A stretch of 64,000 nucleotides of DNA from an uncultured Lachnospiraceae bacterium (lineage in GTDB: Bacteria; Bacillota; Clostridia; Lachnospirales; Lachnospiraceae), in the NCBI GenBank assembly GCA_947625775.1, contig CANQPM010000011.1:1-64000 (forward strand), read 5' to 3'. A program made the translations under genes and the position numbers. Each line of letters starts with the position of its first letter. The first letter of the stretch is position 1. Positions 17,591 through 26,063 of the stretch are shown here, in pieces. The notes beneath the pieces were generated by a model, which was not told the origin of the DNA, did not search any database, and worked only from the letters and a program-made list of their open reading frames with translations.

Positions 17591-17678
17591 AAACATTTAG
17601 GAAGTCTTAGGCAGCGTCTTTTGCTGCCTTAGAGTTCCTTAATGTTTTTTCCTTAATGTTTTTTCCTTAATGTTTTTT
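17590..17678. repeat. CTTAG-type hairpin repeat plus three 14-bp tandem units
   Basis: A hairpin with AGGCAGC/GCTGCCT at its core is flanked by the arms TTAGGAAGTCTTAG and CTTAGAGTTCCTTAA (17596-17643). This is the same plan as repeats at 47866-47977 and 54531-54644. It is followed by CCTTAATGTTTTTT three times in tandem (17637-17650, 17651-17664, 17665-17678), ending exactly at the rnpB 3' end. On the minus strand it is the immediate trailer of RNase P RNA. Confidence 0.65.
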
Positions 17679-18049
17679 GCCGCAGCGATAAGCCGGGTTA
17701 TGTCGGCAAAGGCAAAAGCCTCCGCGAACGGTCATCTATCTAGGATTATCGTCACCGATAATCTCAAGCGACCTACCTGAAAGCAGGCCGGGCAAGCCTG
17801 TCGCTCTCTATTTGGTCTTGCTCCGAATGGGGTTTACATATGCCCTCCCCGTTACCGAGGATGCGGTAGTCTCTTACACTGCCTTTCCACCCTTACCAAA
17901 ACGCATGCAAAAGCATGCGTTTGGCGGTTTATTTCTGCTGCACTATCCTTAGAGTTGCCTCTACCGGACGTTATCCGGCATTCTGCCCTGTGGAGCCCGG
18001 ACTTTCCTCATCTCTGCAATGCACAAAGACGCGACCGTTTGCTGCGGCT
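17679..18049 (-). ncRNA. rnpB: RNase P RNA, bacterial class A
   Basis: The catalytic RNA that matures tRNA 5' ends. Read on the minus strand it has the conserved 5' block GAGGAAAGTCCGGGCTCC (near 18012-17995), the GGTAAGGGTGGAAAGGC stretch, the AGAGAGCGACAGGC region, and the 3' block ending in CATAACCCGGCTTATCG. P1 pairs GCCGCAGC (18048-18041) with GCTGCGGC (17686-17679). The length of about 371 nt is normal for type A. Exact ends are taken from P1. Confidence 0.95.
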
Positions 18050-18057
18050 GTACTATC

Positions 18058-18086
18058 ATTCTATAATGATTTTCCCAATTGCGCAA
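18058..18086 (-). promoter_or_regulatory. Promoter of rnpB
   Basis: On the minus strand TTGCGC (18081-18086) and TAGAAT (18058-18063) are 17 bp apart. The expected start is near 18050, matching the predicted RNA 5' end. Confidence 0.6.
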
Positions 18087-18094
18087 GATGAAAA

Positions 18095-19159
18095 TTACAA
18101 CACAGCCATAATCTTTAAAAAATTTTCAGATTTATTTTTCATTATGCCAAAACCCTTGTCCAAATGTTCTAGCCCAAAGCGGTGCGATATCAGCTTTTCA
18201 GGCGCAATCCGTCTCTGCCCCAGTAAACGCAGAACGTAATTCCAATCCGTATCCTCTTTACTGCCGCTGCCTTCCTTTACAAAGAAAGCAGAATTCCATG
18301 TTCCTGCCACGGTGAGCTGGTTGCGCAGGATTTTCCAGTAGGTCTGTTTATCAAGCTGCATATCAGTATAGGGATTGCCCACAAGACAGATTTTGCCACC
18401 CGCCGCCGTCAGATTGACCGCCTGCGATATTGTCTCGTTTTTGCCAACACACTCAAAAAATATATCCGTGCCCTGTCCGTCTGTGCGCTGCATAAGCCAT
18501 TTCGCCGTGTCCTCATCACTGCTGTCGCAATAGTTATCCGCCCCAATGCCAATCTCCAAAAGTGTCCTGCGCTGATAGTCTTTATTGCCAATGGCAAAAA
18601 TATTCTCTATCCCGCTCTCCCTCAAAAGCATGACAAGAAGCATTCCGATTGTGCCAAGACCGCATACCGTGACAGAAGCTGTCTTTTCTATTGGAAATCT
18701 GTGTATCGCATGGGCTGCAACCGACATAGGCTCCAGCATCGCCGCCTGCTCATACGTAACACAGTCGGGAAGCTCAATTAGATTATCCGCCGGCACTGCC
18801 GCATATTGGGCAAAGCCCCCGTCACGCCTCGAACCTAGATAGCTGTAGCGCCTGCACATTTCATATCCGCCTTTTTGACAAGGAGGACACGCTTTGCAGG
18901 GAATCAGCGGATATATGCCCACCCGTTTATGGAGCCAGCCTTTGTTTGCCTTGCTGCCGACTTTTGCCACCTCTCCTGAAAATTCGTGTCCTGGTATCAG
19001 CGGCATCTGATGCGCGCCGTCGCGGTAAATCCGCGGAATGTCCGAGCCGCATATGCCTGCGGCTTTCACGGCTATTAATACTTCGTTTTCGCCAATTTGG
19101 GGCTCATTGGCATATTCATAGCTTATGCTGCCGATATTGTGAAGTACCCATGCTTTCAT
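18095..19159 (-). CDS. Zinc-dependent alditol (TarJ-like) dehydrogenase
   Basis: A 354-residue medium-chain dehydrogenase. It has catalytic zinc ligands in GICGSD (Cys37) and PGHEFSGEV (His-Glu), four structural-zinc cysteines (CKACPPCQKGGYEMC, about 88-102), and an NAD(P)-binding VCGLGTIGMLL (about 165-175). Relatives include sorbitol, galactitol-1-phosphate and TarJ ribulose-5-phosphate reductases. The next genes upstream encode a TarI/IspD-like cytidylyltransferase and an Rpe-like epimerase, so I infer reduction of a ketopentose phosphate to the pentitol phosphate for CDP activation. It is the last gene of the glycan locus; rnpB begins 46 bp beyond its stop. Confidence 0.75.
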   Translation of the reverse strand: MKAWVLHNIGSISYEYANEPQIGENEVLIAVKAAGICGSDIPRIYRDGAHQMPLIPGHEFSGEVAKVGSKANKGWLHKRVGIYPLIPCKACPPCQKGGYEMCRRYSYLGSRRDGGFAQYAAVPADNLIELPDCVTYEQAAMLEPMSVAAHAIHRFPIEKTASVTVCGLGTIGMLLVMLLRESGIENIFAIGNKDYQRRTLLEIGIGADNYCDSSDEDTAKWLMQRTDGQGTDIFFECVGKNETISQAVNLTAAGGKICLVGNPYTDMQLDKQTYWKILRNQLTVAGTWNSAFFVKEGSGSKEDTDWNYVLRLLGQRRIAPEKLISHRFGLEHLDKGFGIMKNKSENFLKIMAVL

Positions 19160-19229
19160 TTTTCCTCATCTCTGCGCATCAATCTGCGCGGCAGAATTAT
19201 AAATAAATTATAAATATAAATAATTATGG

Positions 19230-20021
19230 TTATTGTTGTCTTTTTTTATTATACAACATATTATTAGATTGAGTAAATATAATATTTCTAAATCTGTCCA
19301 AATCCGCCTGTGTAGTGATTTTAAAGTTGTTTTCGTCGCCTGCTATCATTGCTATGTCCATTCCTGCAAGGATTGCGGGTTCGGTTGAGCCGTTTATTTT
19401 CATTATATCATCTGGCTTAAGTGCTATGTTTGCCTGATAGTATTTCTTGAAATTAAAAAGCTCGGGCGCCTGCCCGGCAAATATCTTTTCCCTGTTTAAA
19501 AGCTTTGATACAGTGCCACCGTCTTCGCTTAAATATACTGTGTCCTTCATTGGCAGCACTGGCATAACGCCGTCATGGTCTTTAAGAGCCTTGAAGCAGT
19601 CTGAAATTTGACTTTGGGTAAGCAATGGACGGGCGGCATCGTGGATAAATATTGTGTCGCAGTCATTAATTGCATACGTGCTCATTACGTCTGCACCCAG
19701 TGCGTCTGTGGCCAATGCATTATTTTCTCGCTGCAAGATTCCCTGCATTCCGCTCAATATAGAGGTCTGGCGGTTTGTGCCAGGGTTGGAAAATCCCTTC
19801 AGCTTGTCTGTTGGAATTTTTTGTTTTTGTGCGTCTGATATGATGGCATCACGCCATTCCTGCGCTGATACTATATGTATTTCATCAATAAATTCGGAGG
19901 CGGACAGCGTTTCGAGCGCGTATGTAATCAGCATTTTACCGTTTATGCATATATATTGCTTTGGCATTTCTGACTGCAGGCGGGAACCGATGCCACCTGA
20001 CAATAAAAGCGCTGTGTTCAT
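19230..20021 (-). CDS. IspD/TarI-family cytidylyltransferase
   Basis: The 263-residue enzyme has the CTP-binding start NTALLLSGGIGSRLQ with the Lys of MPKQY, IHDAARPLL near residue 120, and VPVLPMKDT-like strands, all typical of IspD-type cytidylyltransferases. Placement between a TarJ-like dehydrogenase and an Rpe-like epimerase in a glycan locus favours CDP-ribitol (or another CDP-pentitol) formation over isoprenoid synthesis. It is longer than plain IspD (about 230), again like TarI types. The ATG at 20021 has CAGGG upstream. Confidence 0.75.
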   Translation of the reverse strand: MNTALLLSGGIGSRLQSEMPKQYICINGKMLITYALETLSASEFIDEIHIVSAQEWRDAIISDAQKQKIPTDKLKGFSNPGTNRQTSILSGMQGILQRENNALATDALGADVMSTYAINDCDTIFIHDAARPLLTQSQISDCFKALKDHDGVMPVLPMKDTVYLSEDGGTVSKLLNREKIFAGQAPELFNFKKYYQANIALKPDDIMKINGSTEPAILAGMDIAMIAGDENNFKITTQADLDRFRNIIFTQSNNMLYNKKRQQ

Positions 20022-20084
20022 ATTTTTTACCCTGTTTTTAATAATCGGAGTTATCATTGCTGGTGTGGCTGCGGCAGGAAGGAA

Positions 20085-20747
20085 TTAAAATTTTAATTCG
20101 CGTATGTTCTGAAGTGTCTCGCCGTATGGCCTGTCCTTGCCAAAAAGGAGTGTCGTGCCGAGGACAAAGCCCTTTACTCCTTTGGGTGCGTATTCTAAAA
20201 TGCGCTGTGCGCTGCAGGCTCCGTCCCAGTAGAGCTCAAAGTCCATGTCCTCCTTTAGGGCAAGGAGTTTTGTGATTTTTTTGCCTACATATGGAAGATA
20301 CATCTGGCCTGCGTTGCCTGGATTTACCGACATGACGAGAACTTTTTTTACTATGCGGAGCATCTCCATGACGGTTTCCACGGAAGTGCCGGGATTTATC
20401 GCTATGCCTGGTATCATGCCTGCGTTGATGATTTTCTGCAGAGTGGTTGACGGGTGGTATTCCGCCTCCGGGTGAATGTACACTGTATCGCCTTTGCGGA
20501 GATTTTCGAGGAAAAGGGCGATTGTGTTGTTTGGGTGTTCGACCATTAAGTGGACATCAAGGGGCTTGCTTGTCGCGCAGGCTATGTAGCGCATGTCGTT
20601 TAGGGACATTGCGTAGTTGGGGACATAGCGTCCGTCCATTATGTCTATGTGGAAGGAATCTATGCCGCCTTCCTCGAGCGCTTTTACTTCATTTTCAAGG
20701 CTGCCGTAGTTGGCGCACATCATTGAGGCTGTTAGTTCAAAATTCAT
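20085..20747 (-). CDS. Ribulose-phosphate 3-epimerase-like protein
   Basis: A 220-residue TIM barrel of the Rpe family: SMMCANYGSLENEV at the start, FHIDIMDGRYVPN (catalytic Asp near 36), PLDVHLMVEHP (His near 66), MSVNPGNAGQMYLP near 140, and the late barrel strand VKGFVLGTTLLF near 197. Several usual residues differ (the second catalytic Asp region reads ELYWDGAC), so the substrate may not be ribulose-5-phosphate. As the first gene of the CDP-pentitol set it could supply the ketopentose phosphate. Confidence 0.75.
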   Translation of the reverse strand: MNFELTASMMCANYGSLENEVKALEEGGIDSFHIDIMDGRYVPNYAMSLNDMRYIACATSKPLDVHLMVEHPNNTIALFLENLRKGDTVYIHPEAEYHPSTTLQKIINAGMIPGIAINPGTSVETVMEMLRIVKKVLVMSVNPGNAGQMYLPYVGKKITKLLALKEDMDFELYWDGACSAQRILEYAPKGVKGFVLGTTLLFGKDRPYGETLQNIRELKF

Positions 20748-20868
20748 CCCATATTTTCTCCTCTTTGAGTTTCTTATAGTTATTTTGTTAAATAAAACTT
20801 GTATTTACAATTTTGATTTATTTACCCTAAGTAAAACCTATTGTTTTATTGTCAAGCATACCTATTAT

Positions 20869-21921
20869 TTATTCCAAAAAGTTTTTATCAGCATACACTA
20901 CTCTGTATTTATCCCTGTTATCTTCAAAGAAAAATGATATCAGGCGCTCTGAAAGGAAACCTGGATAACGATTTTGATATGCATCTTCTCTTTCTCCACT
21001 ACATTCTGTGCAAGCAAAAATAATCGGAAACATCCATGTGCATAAGTCATTCAGTATTTCCTTTTTTGCAATGAACATATTGCATGGTGAATACAGATTT
21101 GTATCAAAAAAAGCCTTGGCACTGTCATATTTTTCAGGATAAAGCAACTTAATCATATTCATCATGAAATTCCAGTCTCCTTCTATATGCCTGTCCTTAT
21201 AATTCTGTGCAAGGCTTGGTGCAACATAAAGCGGAGTCGGCAAAATTACATCAATTTTTTCAGAAATCATTTGGTTCCTCCAGTCTTCAGGAAGAATAAA
21301 GTGCCTCCTGTAATGCTCAAGTCCGACTATATCCTCTTTTGCATTTTTCCATATCCAATACAGTGCGGTCAGCTCGCAAAACTGCCTATTCTTTGAGGAA
21401 ATGTTAAAACCCGTGTCATCCGTTATTTTAGCTATTCGCCTATCAGTCAATGAAGCACCTACTTGTATTTCCGCATTGTAACAAGCCAATGAATAGCTGC
21501 ATTTTAACGGGGAATCAAATACAGACTTTGCAACATACACACAGGCAGAGGCATAACTGCCTATTTTATCAAACCCGCGCCCCGATTCGGCATAATGCTT
21601 TTTTAGATAATCATTGCGGAGCTGCATGTCCAGATCTGGCGTAACGGGGATAATCTTTTTTATGCCTAATGCCTCAAGCCGGGTTTTTATAGCGTCATGG
21701 TAAACTCCCCTAGTGCCTATGTATACAGGAAGTGACGTGTCCAATGCAGAAGCTTCGTCAATGTGCATGACAGGCACGCCGTTTATCTCAGACTTATTCA
21801 GCTCATCATTGTTTACCAGATATGCGACAATCTCTAAATTTGTATCCAGCTTTGTCAGGTATTCGCCTAATGTCTGCGCACGTGAATGTGCGCCGAAGAT
21901 ATAAATTCTGTTATGTTCCAT
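20869..21921 (-). CDS. DUF4422 glycosyltransferase with N-terminal Rossmann-like module (1)
   Basis: The 350-residue protein starts with a module of about 105 residues (RIYIFGAHSRAQTLGEYL, an acidic-end strand, a GVPV turn, PVYIGT) shared with six neighbours. The rest is a DUF4422 domain: ISSKNRQFCELTALYWIWKN, LEHYRRHFILP, DRHIEGDW, YSPCNMFIAKKEI, EDAYQNRYPGFLSERLISF. DUF4422 proteins are putative sugar transferases (often called exopolysaccharide synthesis proteins). AGAGGGA precedes the ATG. It is a paralogue of the next gene upstream and not a duplicate; identity is clearest in the DUF4422 half. Confidence 0.75.
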   Translation of the reverse strand: MEHNRIYIFGAHSRAQTLGEYLTKLDTNLEIVAYLVNNDELNKSEINGVPVMHIDEASALDTSLPVYIGTRGVYHDAIKTRLEALGIKKIIPVTPDLDMQLRNDYLKKHYAESGRGFDKIGSYASACVYVAKSVFDSPLKCSYSLACYNAEIQVGASLTDRRIAKITDDTGFNISSKNRQFCELTALYWIWKNAKEDIVGLEHYRRHFILPEDWRNQMISEKIDVILPTPLYVAPSLAQNYKDRHIEGDWNFMMNMIKLLYPEKYDSAKAFFDTNLYSPCNMFIAKKEILNDLCTWMFPIIFACTECSGEREDAYQNRYPGFLSERLISFFFEDNRDKYRVVYADKNFLE

Positions 21922-21960
21922 TTTGATCCCTCTTTGTCATAGCCAGGCTTGCCACGATTC

Positions 21961-23076
21961 TCATGAATAAAAATTCTTTCTGGCATGGACGATTTTCCAT
22001 TCGCTGCTGTGATGCATAAAATAAACAGACAGTAATCTTTCCGCAAGAAAACCGATGTATCTGTTCTGGTATGCATCCTCTTTCTTTCCGCATCTGTCCT
22101 CTATGTACTGCAGAATCGGGAACAGCCATCCGCAATAGCTGTCAAATATCTCCCTGCGGGCAATGAACATATTGTAGGCATAGTAATATACTCCCTTTTG
22201 GAGCTGCAAAGCTGTCTGGTAATATTCAGGCTGCAATGCCTTCAATGCCTCCAGCATAGTGTCCCAGTCACTCTCGATATGGTCATTGGCATACATTGAA
22301 CGCACATTCGGAAAATTCAGTATAGGAATAGTCACTACGACATCCACGTCTGAATGTTTCAATCTCTCAATCAGATCCAGATCCAGTGCAAAATGCCTTC
22401 TGTAATGGCATATGCCCGTATAATCGGATTTATCGTTTTTCCATATCCAATAGAGCGCCGTCAGCTCACAGTATTCTTTATTCTTGCGCGATATGTTCTC
22501 TCCTGAATTGTCTTTGATGTCACATACCGATATGCCAGTAAGGGCAGCGCCTGCCTGTATCAGCGTCTCCCACGGATATTGTGCAAGGTCTTGGCTTATT
22601 GGCTTGTCTGCATGGCATTTGACCTGATAGATATGTACTGTTTCCGCATGCCTGTCCGCCGCACACATATCATTTTCCAGAGTCATATATTTCTTCCCGT
22701 TTTTAGCAAAAAGGCTCTCGACAAAATTTCCCCTAAGCTCGCTCCAGATGTCGCTTTCAAATCCCAACGGCAGAACATTATGGAAGCCGTTCTGCTTCAG
22801 GGTGTCCAGTATTTCCTTCTGGTATCTTTCTAATGCAGCCACCAATATAAGAGCTTCCCTGTACTTATTCTTCCCATGCTCCACCGTGATGACTGGCAGC
22901 CCAAGCAGATTAGAGGGATTTCCTTCCATGCCTGATACCATAAAACACTTTATCTTCAGATTATATGGCTCCCGCATCAGGCATTCCGCCACTTCTTTTG
23001 CCACTATCCTTGCCCCGTAAATAATTATGTTTTGGCTGTTCATCAGTTTTTCGACAGTCTCGGATGCATACAGCAT
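21961..23076 (-). CDS. DUF4422 glycosyltransferase with N-terminal Rossmann-like module (2)
   Basis: A 371-residue paralogue of the gene at 20869. The N-terminal module (NIIIYGARIVAKEVAECL, then GLPVITVEH and ALILVAAL) covers about residues 14-115. The DUF4422 half has ISRKNKEYCELTALYWIWKN, ICHYRRHFALD, NDHIESDWDTM, YAYNMFIARREI and EDAYQNRYIGFLAERLLS. It probably adds one sugar of the glycan. AGGGA lies 9 nt before the ATG. Spacing to both neighbours is 39 bp, so the locus is one transcription unit here. Confidence 0.75.
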   Translation of the reverse strand: MLYASETVEKLMNSQNIIIYGARIVAKEVAECLMREPYNLKIKCFMVSGMEGNPSNLLGLPVITVEHGKNKYREALILVAALERYQKEILDTLKQNGFHNVLPLGFESDIWSELRGNFVESLFAKNGKKYMTLENDMCAADRHAETVHIYQVKCHADKPISQDLAQYPWETLIQAGAALTGISVCDIKDNSGENISRKNKEYCELTALYWIWKNDKSDYTGICHYRRHFALDLDLIERLKHSDVDVVVTIPILNFPNVRSMYANDHIESDWDTMLEALKALQPEYYQTALQLQKGVYYYAYNMFIARREIFDSYCGWLFPILQYIEDRCGKKEDAYQNRYIGFLAERLLSVYFMHHSSEWKIVHARKNFYS

Positions 23077-23113
23077 ACAAACTTCCCTTCCGCAGCGTTT
23101 CTTTCACGCGCAT

Positions 23114-24604
23114 TTATTTTAAATTTTCAAGACCGCAAATTTTACTGTACTCGCAAATAAGCTTTGACGCGCAGTTTTCTTTTCCGAATGTCCCGTATGC
23201 CCATTCCTGCGCATATGATGCGATTTTTCTGGTTTTTTCTTTTTCCCTGATGCTCATAATGATCTTACTGCATAAATCCTTGCTGTCATCCCTTGCATAA
23301 ATATAGCCCGTTTTGTTGTCTTCGATTATTTCAGTCGTAGCCCCTTTGTCTGCGCCAATCACGATGCACCCCGAAATCATCCCTTCAACAGTAACCCTTC
23401 CAAATGCCTCTGATTTTGAAGAAACAACTGCTATATCCGAACGCCAATAAAACTCCTCCACGCTGCTCTGCGCGCCTTCAAAGCATATTCTGTCTTCCAG
23501 CCCGTTATCCGCTATAAACCGCTCCAGCTGCTGCGTGTATTCTTTATCCCCTTTTCCGATTAAGCTGATATGGAACAATATGCCATTGTCCTGCAATAAT
23601 TTGGCAGCCTGTACCAGATCCATCTGCCCCTTCAAATCACAGATAGCCCCGACCATTATAATGTTTACTGTCTTATCTTTTAAGATTTCTCTTTTCCTGT
23701 AAAATCTCTCACGTTCTATCCCGTTATATATTACCTGCGTTTTTTCACTCAGCAGACGGGGATAGCAGCTTAATACATAATTGGAAACCCCGACTATTTT
23801 CTGTGACATATTAATCAAGCCGTATGCGTCATTTTCATCCTTAAACCGATAGCCCTGTTCCTTTATGTTCTCCCTGATATGCCATATTACAGGGATTTTC
23901 TTTCTATGAGCCGCAGCTGCGCCTAAGTATGAATAGGCAGTATTCATATGCACTATTTTCACTTTATGCCGTTCAATTATATCTTCTATCTCTTTTAATG
24001 CCTGTCCCTGATCCGCAGCCATGCAATCCTGCCATGTTCTCTCTAGGCTGTTTTTCCTTTCGCACCAGTGATTCATCTGCACATACTGGTATGGTATATT
24101 GCGGGACTCCAGTATTTCTTCGCCATTTCCGTATTCAGGCAATACCACAAAGCATTTTAGCCCGCGCCTGATGCCCTCTGAGATCAAATCTACCATGCTC
24201 AGAAAAGCCCCAGACGTATTATTGTTGTCAGACGGGAAAAAAAGTATGTCTATATCATTTATATCCTGCCGAATGCTTTTTTTATATTCTATATATTCTT
24301 TGCAGTACTCATTGTATGTAGCGGCATCTAAGCACAAATAATTATTTAACCCCAGGCTGTCCATATTCGCCATAAAAATATTTTGGAGGTTTGGAAATGC
24401 TGCCGCAATAATAACCGCGTCACTCGTTAATTCTTTAACTTCCGATAGCTTATATACAGGATATGACATAAATTCACTGTCACTGTTTTGGCTATCAGAT
24501 ACTGCAAAAGCCTTTAGCTTAAATAATTGCCCTGTTATTAGCAAATGATAATAAACAAGCTTTCCTGCCATGCCTGTCCCGTAAATAATGATCTCACCGC
24601 TCAT
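23114..24604 (-). CDS. GT4 glycosyltransferase with N-terminal Rossmann-like module
   Basis: The 496-residue protein begins with the shared module (EIIIYGTGMAGKLVYYHL; YPVYKLSEV; AVIIAAAF; residues 1-100). From about 120 it is a GT-B enzyme of family GT4: IVHMNTAYSYLGAAAAH, PVIWHIRE, KIVGVSNYV, VIYNGIERERFY, IIMVGAICDLKGQ, and the donor-site SKSEAFGRVTVEGMISG-C with the E-x7-E pattern. It is a retaining transferase using a nucleotide sugar on the cytoplasmic side of the membrane. AGGAATGG precedes the ATG. Confidence 0.85.
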   Translation of the reverse strand: MSGEIIIYGTGMAGKLVYYHLLITGQLFKLKAFAVSDSQNSDSEFMSYPVYKLSEVKELTSDAVIIAAAFPNLQNIFMANMDSLGLNNYLCLDAATYNEYCKEYIEYKKSIRQDINDIDILFFPSDNNNTSGAFLSMVDLISEGIRRGLKCFVVLPEYGNGEEILESRNIPYQYVQMNHWCERKNSLERTWQDCMAADQGQALKEIEDIIERHKVKIVHMNTAYSYLGAAAAHRKKIPVIWHIRENIKEQGYRFKDENDAYGLINMSQKIVGVSNYVLSCYPRLLSEKTQVIYNGIERERFYRKREILKDKTVNIIMVGAICDLKGQMDLVQAAKLLQDNGILFHISLIGKGDKEYTQQLERFIADNGLEDRICFEGAQSSVEEFYWRSDIAVVSSKSEAFGRVTVEGMISGCIVIGADKGATTEIIEDNKTGYIYARDDSKDLCSKIIMSIREKEKTRKIASYAQEWAYGTFGKENCASKLICEYSKICGLENLK

Positions 24605-24708
24605 ATCCCATTCCTAATGCTATTTACATAAAAATTAAAATATTTACACCTTATTTCTGACAATTCCTTATTTTTTTAGGAATTTTCTTCTTGTCATTTT
24701 TCTCATTT

Positions 24709-25545
24709 TCATTTGTTATGTTCCAGGATTTCTTTAATGAAAATCAATTTATATATTAGCGCGTATTTCGTAACTTTATATTTTGTATTAATTTTCTTCA
24801 AGTTAAGATAATCCCTTGGCAACCCTTCACATTGCAAGAAGCGCATTACTGTTGGTATATTGCGCTTTCTTCCTTCAAGCATAAAAGCACTTACTTTTCC
24901 CACATTGCCGCCTCTGTCATTCTCCATTTTTATGACCTTGCTCTCCATATAAATGTTCGAGCATTTTTTTGCATATTTAATTCCAAGGCTGCATAACTGG
25001 CTCTCTATTCCTGCACCATAATCATATGACGGATATTTCTTTATCAGTTCTCGAATATGACCGTCCTTAAAGATGTCCATAGAAAAATACCGTGCATCAA
25101 TGCCCCTGCTTATTTTGCCGCGTTCAAAAATTATTTTTTCTTTTTGCGTCCTATTCATAAAAATATTCGGATGCGATATTCCCGCGCCAAACTTTTGGCA
25201 GCGCTTGCTGATAACTTCCAGAAAGTCTGACTGCAAAATAACATCCGAAGAACAATCAAGCAGTATATCTGCGTCACTTTTTAATCCGTAATCAATCCCA
25301 TTTACAAAAGTATTTGACAGTGAAAATTTATAATTGCCCTCCATTTTGTCATATATAAATATGCATTTATCTTTCATTACCGAACGCACTGCCTTTTCTA
25401 CGTTTCGTTCATTAAAAATTGTGACCACAAGGATGAAGTCTTGCATTGTCTGTCTTTTTAAGGATTTTAAAAAATAAATTTGCATTTTATCATTGGCATT
25501 TCCACAAAAATCACGAAATGTCGTATTGACAACTATTTTAGCCAT
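24709..25545 (-). CDS. Probable GT-A-type glycosyltransferase
   Basis: This 278-residue protein starts at ATG 25545, 10 bp after the upstream stop; longer starts would overlap it. It opens like a GT-A enzyme (KIVVNTTFRDFCGN, KSLKRQTMQDFILVVTIFNE) and has an acidic strand end SDADILLDCSSD near 110 that could be the metal-binding site. YDYGAGIESQL near 192 and GGNVGKV near 225 are unplaced. The family is not certain. The neighbours make a sugar-transfer role reasonable. A TTCCT/AGGAA hairpin near 24664-24685 lies beyond the stop. Confidence 0.55.
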   Translation of the reverse strand: MAKIVVNTTFRDFCGNANDKMQIYFLKSLKRQTMQDFILVVTIFNERNVEKAVRSVMKDKCIFIYDKMEGNYKFSLSNTFVNGIDYGLKSDADILLDCSSDVILQSDFLEVISKRCQKFGAGISHPNIFMNRTQKEKIIFERGKISRGIDARYFSMDIFKDGHIRELIKKYPSYDYGAGIESQLCSLGIKYAKKCSNIYMESKVIKMENDRGGNVGKVSAFMLEGRKRNIPTVMRFLQCEGLPRDYLNLKKINTKYKVTKYALIYKLIFIKEILEHNK

Positions 25546-25555
25546 ATTATTCCAC

Positions 25556-26032
25556 TCAGACCTCATATAATATATTTTCCAAAGACACAACCGGACATTC
25601 CAGCCTCGCTGACAGCTTTTCCTCAATGTCGTCAAAAAACGTTACTGCAGTAACTATTACTGCATCAACCTTTTTTAAGTCGCTTTCCATAGAAACAACA
25701 TCTACGCTCGAATATATAGTATCAGCGTTTTTATCTATGCCGTATGCCACTTCAATTTCAGTCCCGCTTAATTCGTTTATAAGTGCCTGACCTACATAGC
25801 TCATTCCATATACCGCAATTTTTTTATATCCTTTTGATTTCAAATAAGAAGCTATATTCTTCCCTTCCTGTTTCAGTCTTATCCATTGAATCATTAGCAA
25901 AAAAAGGGTAAGATGCTTATCCGACATCTCCTGTTTTTCTTTTAATTGTTTACTCACTGCCCTGCTCATTACTGCCATGCCTAACGCGATACCGCTTAGA
26001 ACTGATGCCGTTATCAAAAATAGTTTTTTCAT
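25556..26032 (-). CDS. Membrane-anchored stand-alone Rossmann-like module
   Basis: The 158-residue protein starts at ATG 26032 (GAGGTG about 10 nt upstream). An N-terminal helix (LFLITASVLSGIALGMAVM) anchors it, followed by a charged linker and SDKHLTLFLLMIQWIRLKQEG. Then comes the same module seen in its neighbours (KKIAVYGMSYVGQALINEL, IEVAYGIDKN, DAVIVTAV). It is most like the C-terminus of the adjacent GT4 (26064-27731), including the linker helix. With no catalytic domain it may be a membrane partner or scaffold for the glycan enzymes. Function unknown. Confidence 0.65.
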   Translation of the reverse strand: MKKLFLITASVLSGIALGMAVMSRAVSKQLKEKQEMSDKHLTLFLLMIQWIRLKQEGKNIASYLKSKGYKKIAVYGMSYVGQALINELSGTEIEVAYGIDKNADTIYSSVDVVSMESDLKKVDAVIVTAVTFFDDIEEKLSARLECPVVSLENILYEV

Positions 26033-26063
26033 AAAACAATACACCTCACATATAATAAATAAA

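Noticed and set aside
19230-20021. Housekeeping isoprenoid gene ispD
   Set aside because: The domain fits, but the dehydrogenase and epimerase neighbours and the glycan setting favour a TarI-like role; this cannot be settled from sequence alone.
20850-20855. Promoter (TTGACA) between the DUF4422 gene and the epimerase gene
   Set aside because: The -35 box is perfect but no acceptable -10 box lies at 16-18 bp, so it is not listed as a feature.
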